64,000 nucleotides of DNA, taken from the NCBI RefSeq assembly GCF_949769285.1, contig NZ_OX458331.1, positions 1,116,001-1,180,000 of the forward strand, given 5' to 3'. Origin of the DNA: Anaerococcus sp. Marseille-Q7828. Its GTDB lineage: Bacteria > Bacillota > Clostridia > Tissierellales > Peptoniphilaceae. Below, piece by piece: positions 52,697 through 60,379 of this stretch (within the stretch, counting starts at the first letter, position 1; each line of letters opens with the position of its first letter). The notes beneath the pieces are model-generated. The model had not been told where the DNA came from. It saw only the letters and a list, made by a program, of their open reading frames with translations, and ran no database searches. The translations under genes were made by a program, and so were the position numbers.

Positions 52697-53671
52697 ATGG
52701 AAGATACAAAAAGACTATTAGTTACATCTTCTCCACACGTGAGAAGTAACCGCAATGTTAGAAAAGAAATGCTAGATGTAATAATTGCCCTAATTCCAGC
52801 AGGAATTGCAGCATTTTATTACTTTGGATATAGGTCCTTAGTTTTAGTTCTAGCATCAGTTTTAACTTGTGTGGCAACAGAAACATTATTTAACAAAGCA
52901 AGAAAGAAAGAAAACACAATTCATGACCTATCAGCAGTTGTAACAGGCATCTTACTTGCCTACAACGTGCCATTTACCCTACCAGTTTGGCAAATAGTAA
53001 TCGGCTCAATATTTGCAATTGCTGTTGTTAAAATGGCCTTTGGTGGACTTGGACAAAATATTGTAAACCCAGCTTTAGCAGCTAGAGCATTTTTACTAGC
53101 TTCATGGTCAAGCAATATGAGTAACTTCGTGCCACCTCAAAGAGTAGCAACACTAAAACACGTTAGTGACATTGCATCAGTATCTGCTGCAACACCACTT
53201 TCAGATCCAAATGCATATTCTCTTATGGATTTATTTTTAGGAAATATACCAGGATCACTTGGTGAAGTATCAGCACTAGCATTAATTATAGGTTTTATTT
53301 ACCTATTAATCAGAAGAGTAGTAAGCTTTAAAATGCCACTTATTTACATAGCAACAGCTACAATATTATCTGGCCTATTCACAGGATTTGATAACATCTT
53401 AAAAGATATTTTATCAGGTGGTCTATTACTTGGTGGATTTTTCATGTTAACTGACTATACTACAAGCCCTGTTACTCCAAAGGGACAAATAATATATGCA
53501 GCTCTAGCAGGACTTATCACAGCTGTTATTAGAGCCTTTGGCGGATATCCAGAAGGGGTAAGCTATTCAATCTTACTTGCAAACCTTGTAGTACCAATAA
53601 TTGAAAAATATACTATGCCAAAGGTATTTGGTGTGGATTATAGCAAACAAAAAGGAGTAGCAAATGAATAA
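52697..53671 (+). CDS. rnfD: Rnf complex subunit RnfD
   Basis: RnfD is a polytopic membrane subunit that carries covalently bound FMN and probably takes part in ion transport. The 324 residues begin LLVTSSPHVRSNRNVRKEML, the conserved N-terminal segment, and continue with about nine helices. KMAFGGLGQNIVNPALAARAF is the best-conserved block, and the flavin-attachment-type threonine lies in the SAATPLSDP region (about residues 168-176). An AGGAGG site precedes the ATG. It overlaps rnfG by eight bases. Confidence 0.95.
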   Translation: MEDTKRLLVTSSPHVRSNRNVRKEMLDVIIALIPAGIAAFYYFGYRSLVLVLASVLTCVATETLFNKARKKENTIHDLSAVVTGILLAYNVPFTLPVWQIVIGSIFAIAVVKMAFGGLGQNIVNPALAARAFLLASWSSNMSNFVPPQRVATLKHVSDIASVSAATPLSDPNAYSLMDLFLGNIPGSLGEVSALALIIGFIYLLIRRVVSFKMPLIYIATATILSGLFTGFDNILKDILSGGLLLGGFFMLTDYTTSPVTPKGQIIYAALAGLITAVIRAFGGYPEGVSYSILLANLVVPIIEKYTMPKVFGVDYSKQKGVANE

Positions 53672-54203
53672 TTTTAAATTAGGTTTAAGATTATTTGTTA
53701 TAACAGCAGTAGTAGCACTAGCTCTTGCATTTACAAATAGTCTGACAGCTCCAGTAGTTGCAGAAAATCAAGCACAGGAATTAAAAAAATCTCTATCTGT
53801 AGTGTATCCTGCAGATTCATATGAAGAATTAGAAGTGGATAAACCAGAAACAGTAGAAAATGTTTATAAAGCCATTACAGCTGATGGAGAAGGATATGTA
53901 TTCCAAATCAATTCTCCTGGTGGTTATGGAGGGGACATCGAATATCTAATCGGTGTTGATCCAGATCATAATATAACAGGATTTGCTCCATTAGACCAAT
54001 CAGAGTCACCAGGATTTGGTGCTGAAATGGAACAAGATTTCTTTAAAGAGGGAATGGTTGGAGTAAATATGGATAATGAAGTTGGATATTCAGAAGCTGG
54101 TGGTGAGAATGAAATCGTAGGTATTTCTGGAGCTACTATTTCTACTACAACTATTGTAAAAGGAATTAACGATGCTAGGGAAGTACTAGCTAGTCTAGAG
54201 TAG
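53664..54203 (+). CDS. rnfG: Rnf complex subunit RnfG
   Basis: RnfG is the extracytoplasmic flavoprotein of Rnf, with one N-terminal transmembrane helix (about 7-26) and an FMN-binding domain. The flavin is attached to a threonine in the S-G-A-T-x-S/T motif, present here as GISGATISTTTIVKG near residue 155. The preceding GYVFQINSPGGYGGDIEYLIGV and SPGFGAEM segments are family typical. Length is 179. It begins within rnfD and is followed by rnfE after eight bases. Confidence 0.94.
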   Translation: MNNFKLGLRLFVITAVVALALAFTNSLTAPVVAENQAQELKKSLSVVYPADSYEELEVDKPETVENVYKAITADGEGYVFQINSPGGYGGDIEYLIGVDPDHNITGFAPLDQSESPGFGAEMEQDFFKEGMVGVNMDNEVGYSEAGGENEIVGISGATISTTTIVKGINDAREVLASLE

Positions 54204-54211
54204 GAGTTATT

Positions 54212-54892
54212 ATGGAACAACAAATAGACAGACCTCTTGTAGACGAAAATACAAAGGTAGATAGTAAAAGAAAACAGAAAGTAAACCTAGGTAAGGTATT
54301 TTCCGATGGTATATTTAAAAACAATCCTGTATTTGTCCAATTAGTTGGGATGTGTTCGGTACTAGGTGTTTCATCAACTTTACAAAATGCTTTTGGTATG
54401 GGATTATCAGTTATATTTGTATTAGTGATGAGTAACCTTGTAGTATCTTTACTTAGAAACTTTATAAAAGATGAAATAAGAATCCCATCATTTATCGTAA
54501 TTATTGCAGGCTTTGTAACTATAGTTGAGTTAGTACTTAGGGCATATGTACCTTCTTTATATAAATCTTTAGGTATATTTATTCCACTAATCGTAGTAAA
54601 CTGTGTAATCCTTGCTCGTGCAGAAGGATTTGCTTCAAAAAATGGTCCTGTAGCATCTATTGTTGATGGATTAGGTCAAGGGTTGGGATATACATTAGCA
54701 ATATCTGTGCTAGCGTTTTTTAGAGAATTATTAGGAGCAGGAACAGTATTAGGAAAAACTATTATTCCAGCAGAATACACAATTGGATTCTTGCAACAGC
54801 CAGCATCATCATTTATAGTACTAGGTATATTATTTGCAGCTTATGCAGCTTATACAAACAAAAAAGAACGTAAAGCTGCTTTAGCTAAATAG
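54212..54892 (+). CDS. rnfE: Rnf complex subunit RnfE
   Basis: RnfE is an integral membrane subunit paralogous to RnfA; the two form the central, antiparallel pair that binds an iron-sulphur centre and takes part in electron transfer across the membrane. The 226-residue protein has a cytoplasmic N-terminus, then six helices with the conserved NPVFVQLVGMCSVLGVSS and FIPLIVVNCVILARAEGFAS segments carrying the two cysteines. An extended hydrophilic C-terminus ends the protein. The start has GGAG upstream. Confidence 0.95.
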   Translation: MEQQIDRPLVDENTKVDSKRKQKVNLGKVFSDGIFKNNPVFVQLVGMCSVLGVSSTLQNAFGMGLSVIFVLVMSNLVVSLLRNFIKDEIRIPSFIVIIAGFVTIVELVLRAYVPSLYKSLGIFIPLIVVNCVILARAEGFASKNGPVASIVDGLGQGLGYTLAISVLAFFRELLGAGTVLGKTIIPAEYTIGFLQQPASSFIVLGILFAAYAAYTNKKERKAALAK

Positions 54893-54900
54893 GAGTGTAT

Positions 54901-55473
54901 ATGTCAGATTTAATATCAATAATAATTGGTGCAATATTTGTATCAAACTATGTATTAGGACAATTCTTAGGAATTTGCCCAACTTTAGGGGTAACCAGTA
55001 AAGTTGAAACAGCTCGTGGTATGAGTTTTGCTGTAATATTTGTAATAACTCTTGCTTCTATAGTAACTTGGTTTATCCAATATTACTTACTAGAACCACT
55101 AAATATTGAGTATCTACAAACTGTAGTATTTATCTTAGTTATAGCATCTTTAGTACAATCAGTAGAGGCTGTAATGAAGAAAAATATGCCTAGCTTATAT
55201 GGAGCTTTGGGGGTATTCTTACCACTAATTACAACTAACTGTGTAGTACTAGGCGTAGCTATAAAAACTATTACAAACCAATATGATTTGCTTCAAACTA
55301 TTGTTTATGCCCTAGCAGCATCATTAGGATTTATGCTAGCTATGATGATCCTATCATACATAAGAGAAAGAATTGCAGAAAATGATACTCCAGAAGCCTT
55401 TAAGGGTGCGCCAATGAGTCTTATTACTCTAGGACTTATGTCAATAGCATTTATGGGCTTTGCAGGATTATAG
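54901..55473 (+). CDS. rnfA: Rnf complex subunit RnfA
   Basis: RnfA is the partner of RnfE. The 190-residue protein has six helices with NYVLGQFLGICPTLGVTSK and VFLPLITTNCVVLGVAIK, each containing the cysteine thought to hold the intramembrane iron-sulphur centre. A GTG at 54895 is in frame, but the ATG at 54901 is correctly spaced from the GGAG in the gap after rnfE and gives the family N-terminus. It lies nine bases before rnfB. Confidence 0.95.
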   Translation: MSDLISIIIGAIFVSNYVLGQFLGICPTLGVTSKVETARGMSFAVIFVITLASIVTWFIQYYLLEPLNIEYLQTVVFILVIASLVQSVEAVMKKNMPSLYGALGVFLPLITTNCVVLGVAIKTITNQYDLLQTIVYALAASLGFMLAMMILSYIRERIAENDTPEAFKGAPMSLITLGLMSIAFMGFAGL

Positions 55474-55482
55474 GAGTCATTT

Positions 55483-56283
55483 ATGAATGAGATATTATTA
55501 CCAGTTGTAGTTCTAGGGACCTTAGGATTTTTATTTGCTATTGCCCTTGGTCTAATAAGTTCAAAATTTAAAGTAGAAACATCAGTTACAGAAGAAGCCG
55601 TAAGAAATGCCTTGCCAGGTGCAAACTGTGGTGCCTGTGGTTATCCAGGATGCGATGGATGTGCAGCAGCAATAGCAAAAGGTGAAGCACCAGTAAATGC
55701 ATGCGTAATAGGTGGACCTTCCACAACAAGCTTGGTAGCAAGTGCAATGGGAGTGGAAGCAACAGGAAGCGACAACAGACAAGTTGCCGTTGTAAAATGT
55801 AATGGTGACTGCGACAGTGCTAAAGATATGTTTGAATATTCTGGACTTACCGATTGTAGAGCTCAAATAGCTTTATTTGGTGGTAAAAAAGAATGTAACT
55901 TTGGCTGCCTTGGCTGTGGAACTTGCGAAAATGTATGTGCATTTGATGCAATCCACGTACATAATGGAGTTGCCAAAGTAGATCGTGACAAATGTGTAGC
56001 ATGTGGTAAGTGTGTCAAAGCTTGTCCAAAAGACATCATAACACTTGTACCATACGATCAAAAAGCTGTAGTTTTATGTTCAAACCAAGAAAAAGGTAAG
56101 GATGCTAGGAAAAAATGTGACAAAGCATGTATTGCTTGTACACTTTGCGCCAAAACTTATCCTGAAGGTTTTGAAATGAAGAAAAACTTATCAGTAGAAA
56201 ATATCAATCCAGAATTGAACGTAGAATTATTAAAAGCAGCAGCAGAAAAATGTCCAAACAAATGTATTGAAGTTTTTAATTAA
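55483..56283 (+). CDS. rnfB: Rnf complex subunit RnfB
   Basis: RnfB accepts electrons from ferredoxin and feeds them to the membrane subunits. The 266-residue protein has one N-terminal helix, the Fe-S domain motif NCGACGYPGCDGCAAAI (near 45-61), and two ferredoxin-type [4Fe-4S] motifs (CLGCGTCENVC and CVACGKCVKACP). A further cysteine-rich C-terminal segment has CIACTLCAKTYP, where the last cysteine of a fourth-cluster pattern is replaced. It is the last rnf gene and is followed by a terminator. Confidence 0.95.
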   Translation: MNEILLPVVVLGTLGFLFAIALGLISSKFKVETSVTEEAVRNALPGANCGACGYPGCDGCAAAIAKGEAPVNACVIGGPSTTSLVASAMGVEATGSDNRQVAVVKCNGDCDSAKDMFEYSGLTDCRAQIALFGGKKECNFGCLGCGTCENVCAFDAIHVHNGVAKVDRDKCVACGKCVKACPKDIITLVPYDQKAVVLCSNQEKGKDARKKCDKACIACTLCAKTYPEGFEMKKNLSVENINPELNVELLKAAAEKCPNKCIEVFN

Positions 56284-56294
56284 TTAGCAAAAAT

Positions 56295-56321
56295 AAGCCG
56301 GTTATCCGGTTTATTTTTTTT
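56295..56321 (+). terminator. Terminator of the rnf operon
   Basis: AAGCCGG-TTAT-CCGGTTT (one wobble) followed by ATTTTTTTT. Confidence 0.85.
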
Positions 56322-56389
56322 CCCTAGATTTGGCCTTAAAATTGACATTAAATTATATAAAATGTAAACTCATATAATGAGGTATTTAT

Positions 56390-56770
56390 ATGAAATTTAA
56401 AAAAGGAGATATATTTATATCCCTAGGATTATTGATATTAAGTTTTTTGTTGGCCATTTATTTTCAAAGCTTTAATAGCAAAGAAGAAGGTCAATATATA
56501 AGGATAGAACACAATTCAAAACTTGTGGGAGAGTACCCACTTGATGTTGATAAAGAGATAGTGCTAGATGGCGATGGTAAGTATAACAAGGTTGTCATCA
56601 AAGATGGCAAGGCTTATATGAAAGAAGCAAATTGTAGGGATCAAATTTGCGTTCATATGAGAGAGATTAATGTTGATGGTGAAACAATCATATGCTTGCC
56701 AAATAGAGTCTATGTAGAAGTAATAGATAAGTCAAAAGAAGATGATAGTATAGATAGGGTGAACCGATGA
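56390..56770 (+). CDS. NusG domain II-containing membrane-anchored protein
   Basis: A 126-residue protein with one N-terminal transmembrane helix (about 9-26) and an extracytoplasmic beta domain of the NusG domain II type: IRIEHNSKLVGEYPLDVDKE, then NKVVIKDGKAYMKEANCRDQ ending in CVHMREIN and IICLPNRVYVEV. The two or three conserved cysteines (NCRDQICVH, ICLP) are hallmarks of this uncharacterised family. It is next to a Gx transporter gene and the rnf operon, a combination seen in many anaerobic Firmicutes, suggesting a redox or flavin-related job. It overlaps the next gene by four bases. Confidence 0.82.
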   Translation: MKFKKGDIFISLGLLILSFLLAIYFQSFNSKEEGQYIRIEHNSKLVGEYPLDVDKEIVLDGDGKYNKVVIKDGKAYMKEANCRDQICVHMREINVDGETIICLPNRVYVEVIDKSKEDDSIDRVNR

Positions 56771-57297
56771 AAGATATAAGAAATGTAACAAATATAGCCT
56801 TGCTTACAGCTATGGCTCTTGCCATATCTTTACTTGAGCATATGATTCCATTGCCAGTTCCAATACCAGGGGCAAAGTTAGGCTTTTCAAATATGATTAT
56901 TCTAATCACCCTTTATATGTATGGTTTCAAATCAGCTTTACTGGTAGGGGTTTTAAAGTCTTTTCTATTGATGCTAATAACAGGATCGGTTTCTGCATTT
57001 TTCTATTCTATAGCAGGAGCAATATTGTCAGCCATAGCCATGGCTATCGCCCTAAAATACCTATCAAAAATCACAAGTTTTATAGGTATAAGCGAGATTG
57101 GTGCGTTTTTCCACAATCTTGGACAGATACTTGTTGCTATGGTATTTATGGGCAATGTAAAGATGATTATATATTTTCCAGCCCTTGTAATAATGGGAGT
57201 TTTCACAAGTTTTTTTGTTGGACTTAGCGTAAATTACGTAACTAGCCATATGAAGAAATTAAATCTTGGAGATATTAATAATGAAAAAGACGATTAA
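56767..57297 (+). CDS. Gx transporter family protein (heptaprenyl diphosphate synthase component I-like)
   Basis: A 176-residue membrane protein with five or six helices. VTNIALLTAMALAISLLEHM is followed by the conserved IPLPVPIPGAKLGFSNMI, and later FHNLGQILVAMVFMGN. Databases name the family Gx transporter or heptaprenyl diphosphate synthase subunit I; the topology is that of an ECF-type S component, so a vitamin or small-molecule uptake role is more likely than prenyl synthesis. Context beside rnf and the NusG-II protein may hint at a cofactor precursor. The substrate is unknown. Confidence 0.82.
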   Translation: MKDIRNVTNIALLTAMALAISLLEHMIPLPVPIPGAKLGFSNMIILITLYMYGFKSALLVGVLKSFLLMLITGSVSAFFYSIAGAILSAIAMAIALKYLSKITSFIGISEIGAFFHNLGQILVAMVFMGNVKMIIYFPALVIMGVFTSFFVGLSVNYVTSHMKKLNLGDINNEKDD

Positions 57298-57961
57298 AGA
57301 TTTTGATTTATCTGACAGGCCAAGAGAAAAGCTGATTAAAGAGGGTTCAGATTCACTAAGCGATGAAGAACTTTTGGCCATAATATTATCTACTGGCACC
57401 AAAGAAAAAAACGCCATTGAACTAGCAAGAGAAATACTAGCAAATTTTTCCTACCAGGAATTATACGACATAGAAGTAAATGAACTTACTAAGATAAATG
57501 GAATCAAAGCTGCCAAGGCCAGCAAAATTGTCGCATCCTTAAAATTTGGCAAGAGAATAGCCAAAAGAGTCAACCAGAGATCTATAACAAAAATAGAAAA
57601 AAGCGAAGATATCTACAATTTTCTAAAAGAAGAGCTAGCTGATAAGAAAAATGAGTTCTTTTATGCTATCCTTCTTGATACAAAAAATGTTATAATATCT
57701 AAAGAACTAGTAAGTAAGGGGACTTTGGATTCATCCCTTGTCCACCCTAGGGAAGCCTTTAGGCCAGCTATCAAAAAATCTGCAAAATCAATAATTTTTG
57801 CTCACAACCACCCAAGTGGTAATCCAAAACCTTCAGCTGAAGATTATAATATTACCAGAAGGCTGGTAGAAGCTGGCAATTTATTAGATATTAATGTTCT
57901 TGACCATATAATAATAGGAGAAAATGATTATTATAGTTTTAAAAAAGAGAATGACATATAG
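57281..57961 (+). CDS. radC: RadC family protein (JAB/JAMM domain)
   Basis: A 226-residue protein of the RadC/YeeS family. The N-terminal helix-hairpin-helix part (DLSDRPREKLIKEGSDSLSD..., INGIKAAKASKIVAS) precedes a metalloprotease-like JAMM domain with the zinc motif FAHNHPSGNPKPSAED (near residue 172). The molecular role is uncertain despite the old link to DNA repair. The frame is open from 57266, but the ATG at 57281 with GGAG ten bases upstream gives the family start. It overlaps the Gx gene by 17 bases and is followed by mreB, as in Bacillus. Confidence 0.92.
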   Translation: MKKTIKDFDLSDRPREKLIKEGSDSLSDEELLAIILSTGTKEKNAIELAREILANFSYQELYDIEVNELTKINGIKAAKASKIVASLKFGKRIAKRVNQRSITKIEKSEDIYNFLKEELADKKNEFFYAILLDTKNVIISKELVSKGTLDSSLVHPREAFRPAIKKSAKSIIFAHNHPSGNPKPSAEDYNITRRLVEAGNLLDINVLDHIIIGENDYYSFKKENDI

Positions 57962-57974
57962 GAGCAAATAATAA

Positions 57975-58985
57975 ATGAAATTTAGGATGATTGCAAATGA
58001 CTTTGCAATTGATTTAGGAACAAGCACTGTTTCAGTGTACAAAAAAAATGAAGGATTGGTTTTAAGCGAGCCTTCTTTGATGGTATTAGATGAGAATTCT
58101 ACCAAAGTTTTGGCTGTAGGAAACGAAGCCAAGGAAATGCTTGGCAAAACTCCATCTAACATCCACGTTGTAAAACCAATAGTTAATGGTGTTATAACTG
58201 ATTTTAACTTGACTGAAGCAATGTTAAATTATTTTTTTAATAAGATAAATCCTGGTATGAGCCTTATCCAACCAAAGGTTGTTATTTCAATACCAGATGG
58301 GATTACAGATATAGAGACTAGGGCTATAGAAGATGCAGCCTTGCATGCTGGTAGTAGAGAAATAATCTTAGCCCCACAAACCCTAGCTCAAGCCTTCGGC
58401 ATGGGATTATCTCCAGATGACCCTAGGGCCATACTTATGGTTAGCATGGGAGCTGGCACTACAGAAGTATCTGTCCTTTCCTTAAATGGCATAGTTACCA
58501 ATGCTTCTCTTAAAAAGGGAGGAGACTATATAGATGAGGCCATTATTGACTTATTTAAGAAGAATAAGAAACTAGATATAGGGAAGAATACTGCTGAAAA
58601 TATCAAAAATAATATCCTAAGTCTTAGAGTCAAAGATGGAGATTTGTCAATGGATGTTGATGGTAGAGATATGATTTCAGCAAGCCCAAAGACAGTAGAA
58701 GTAAAGAGCCGTGATCTAGTGGAAGCTGTGATTACTTATGCTGATGAAGTAATGAATATGATCTATGAAGTTTTAGAAAAGACTCCGCCAGAGCTAACAG
58801 GAGACATTAGAAGAGATGGATTCTATTTGTCAGGTGGATTTGCAAATCTTAAGGGAATCAGAGAATATATAGAATCTAAGCTTAAGATTTCTTCATACAT
58901 ATCAGAAGAGCCTGGTCTTGATGCAATACTTGGGGCAGGAAAAATTCTAGAAGAACCTGATAGATTTTTGAAATATCGTAAGTAG
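57975..58985 (+). CDS. mreB: MreB-like actin homologue with altered nucleotide-site motifs
   Basis: A 336-residue MreB-family cytoskeletal protein. The first phosphate motif is intact (FAIDLGTSTVSVY, D13). The second half departs from MreB: where relatives read V-D-I-G-G-G-T-T this protein has V-S-M-G-A-G-T-T, so the aspartate is S157. The E-E-P motif holding the catalytic glutamate is A-P-Q-T here (133-136), with Q135 where actin has glutamine. The last motif is LSGGFANLKG rather than TGGGALL. It may bind nucleotide but hydrolyse it poorly. It is followed by mreC, mreD and a PBP2 gene, the classic elongation cluster, which is notable if the organism is a coccus. An AGGAGC site precedes the ATG. 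Confidence 0.88.
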   Translation: MKFRMIANDFAIDLGTSTVSVYKKNEGLVLSEPSLMVLDENSTKVLAVGNEAKEMLGKTPSNIHVVKPIVNGVITDFNLTEAMLNYFFNKINPGMSLIQPKVVISIPDGITDIETRAIEDAALHAGSREIILAPQTLAQAFGMGLSPDDPRAILMVSMGAGTTEVSVLSLNGIVTNASLKKGGDYIDEAIIDLFKKNKKLDIGKNTAENIKNNILSLRVKDGDLSMDVDGRDMISASPKTVEVKSRDLVEAVITYADEVMNMIYEVLEKTPPELTGDIRRDGFYLSGGFANLKGIREYIESKLKISSYISEEPGLDAILGAGKILEEPDRFLKYRK

Positions 58986-58991
58986 GTAAAA

Positions 58992-59885
58992 ATGGTTTAC
59001 AAAAGAGTAAAGAAAACTAACAAATCTTTTTTAATAACTATAGGTATTTTAGTTTTGCTAATAATAATTTCTTCCCAAACAGATACAATTTCTGGTGCAG
59101 GATCAAACTTGGCAAATACAATCTTTAAGCCAATAGAGAAAGTGACTTATTCCATATCATCAGAGATTATGGGCCAAGTTGAAAGAACAGTTGGATCAAG
59201 AGAAACTAGAAGTCAAGTTGAAAAATTAGAAGCAGAAAATAAGGCCCTAGAAATAGAAAATGCTAGGCTAAATACTATTATAAATAAGGAAGAATTCCTA
59301 AAAGAGGAAAGAGACGCCATAAGCTCTTCTGGCAACCAATACTTGAAGGCAAGCGTTGTAAATACTGATTTAAATTCTATGACATCCAATTTTACCATCG
59401 ATAAGGGCAAAAAAGATGGAGTCAAAAAGAATGACATCATCCTTCAAGCTATAGGAGAAAGTGACTATTATACAGGCCTTGTAGGCAAGATTACTGAAGT
59501 TTTTGAGAATACAGCTAGAGTAGTGACTATAAATAATGAGGCAAATGATGTTTCATTTATCAACGCTAGAAGCAATGACTATGGAGTTATAGATAAGTTT
59601 ACATCAAAAACTATCCAAGGTTATATGCTAGATGTAGATAGTGGAGCCAAAAACTCGGATGTACTTCTAACTTCTGGCCTAGGTGGAGTCTACCCATATG
59701 GTATATATATTGGTACAATTTCAAATGTTTCAATGAGCCAAGATTCCCTTAGAAAAAATATAACTATAGATTCACCAGTCGACTTCAACCACCTTTATAG
59801 GGTTTTGGTATTAAGTGGCAAAAGTGAATATCAATCTGATGAAACTAAGGATAATACAAAAGAAGATGGAGGAATGAATGAATAA
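58992..59885 (+). CDS. mreC: Rod shape-determining protein MreC
   Basis: MreC is a membrane-anchored scaffold of the wall elongation complex that contacts PBP2. The 297-residue protein has one transmembrane helix (about 12-30), a coiled coil (about 72-100, VEKLEAENKALEIENARLNT) and a beta-rich domain with ASVVNTDLNSMTSNFTIDKG, KKDGVKKNDIIL, GLVGKITEVFENTARVVTI and VLLTSGLGGVYPYGIYIGTI, the typical MreC segments. A Glu/Asp-rich tail follows. It overlaps mreD by eight bases. Confidence 0.93.
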   Translation: MVYKRVKKTNKSFLITIGILVLLIIISSQTDTISGAGSNLANTIFKPIEKVTYSISSEIMGQVERTVGSRETRSQVEKLEAENKALEIENARLNTIINKEEFLKEERDAISSSGNQYLKASVVNTDLNSMTSNFTIDKGKKDGVKKNDIILQAIGESDYYTGLVGKITEVFENTARVVTINNEANDVSFINARSNDYGVIDKFTSKTIQGYMLDVDSGAKNSDVLLTSGLGGVYPYGIYIGTISNVSMSQDSLRKNITIDSPVDFNHLYRVLVLSGKSEYQSDETKDNTKEDGGMNE

Positions 59886-60366
59886 ATTTAAAACATTTTT
59901 GATTTTACTTATATCATTTATCCTACAAACTACTATTTTTTCTAAGATAAATATATTTGGAGCAAATATCAACATAATTATCCCAGCCATTGTCGCAATT
60001 TCTCAAATATTGGGCTACAAAATTGGTGGCTTTGGAGCTTTGATTATTGGCCTTGTTGAAGACTTTTTATTTACTAGCTTCATAGGGGTTAGAGCCTTAT
60101 CATATTTTTTGATAGGATCTTTTGTTGCAAGTGATGTGATGAATATTAGTAAAGATAAACCAAGTGGAGCTATATCAACTTTTTTTGCTAGCATATTTAA
60201 TTTCTTTTTGATTAATTTGATTTACTATGTTTTTACGAGCAAAACTACATTGGGCACATATCTTCCAATACCACTGCTTGTTGAAGCCTTACTAAATTCA
60301 TTGATTTATTTGATTTATATAAATCTAGTAAAAAAAGTTATGTATATACCAACATACAGGATGTAG
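59878..60366 (+). CDS. mreD: Rod shape-determining protein MreD
   Basis: A 162-residue integral membrane protein with five hydrophobic helices, the size and topology of MreD. Sequence conservation in this family is low; the helix pair around GLVEDFLFTSFIGVRALSYF and the F-x-Q-x-T/S-x-F start (ISFILQTTIFSKI) are supportive. Its place between mreC and the PBP2 gene is the strongest evidence. It probably stabilises the MreBCD-RodA-PBP2 complex. Confidence 0.88.
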   Translation: MNKFKTFLILLISFILQTTIFSKINIFGANINIIIPAIVAISQILGYKIGGFGALIIGLVEDFLFTSFIGVRALSYFLIGSFVASDVMNISKDKPSGAISTFFASIFNFFLINLIYYVFTSKTTLGTYLPIPLLVEALLNSLIYLIYINLVKKVMYIPTYRM

Positions 60367-60379
60367 GGGTGGTCTTTAA

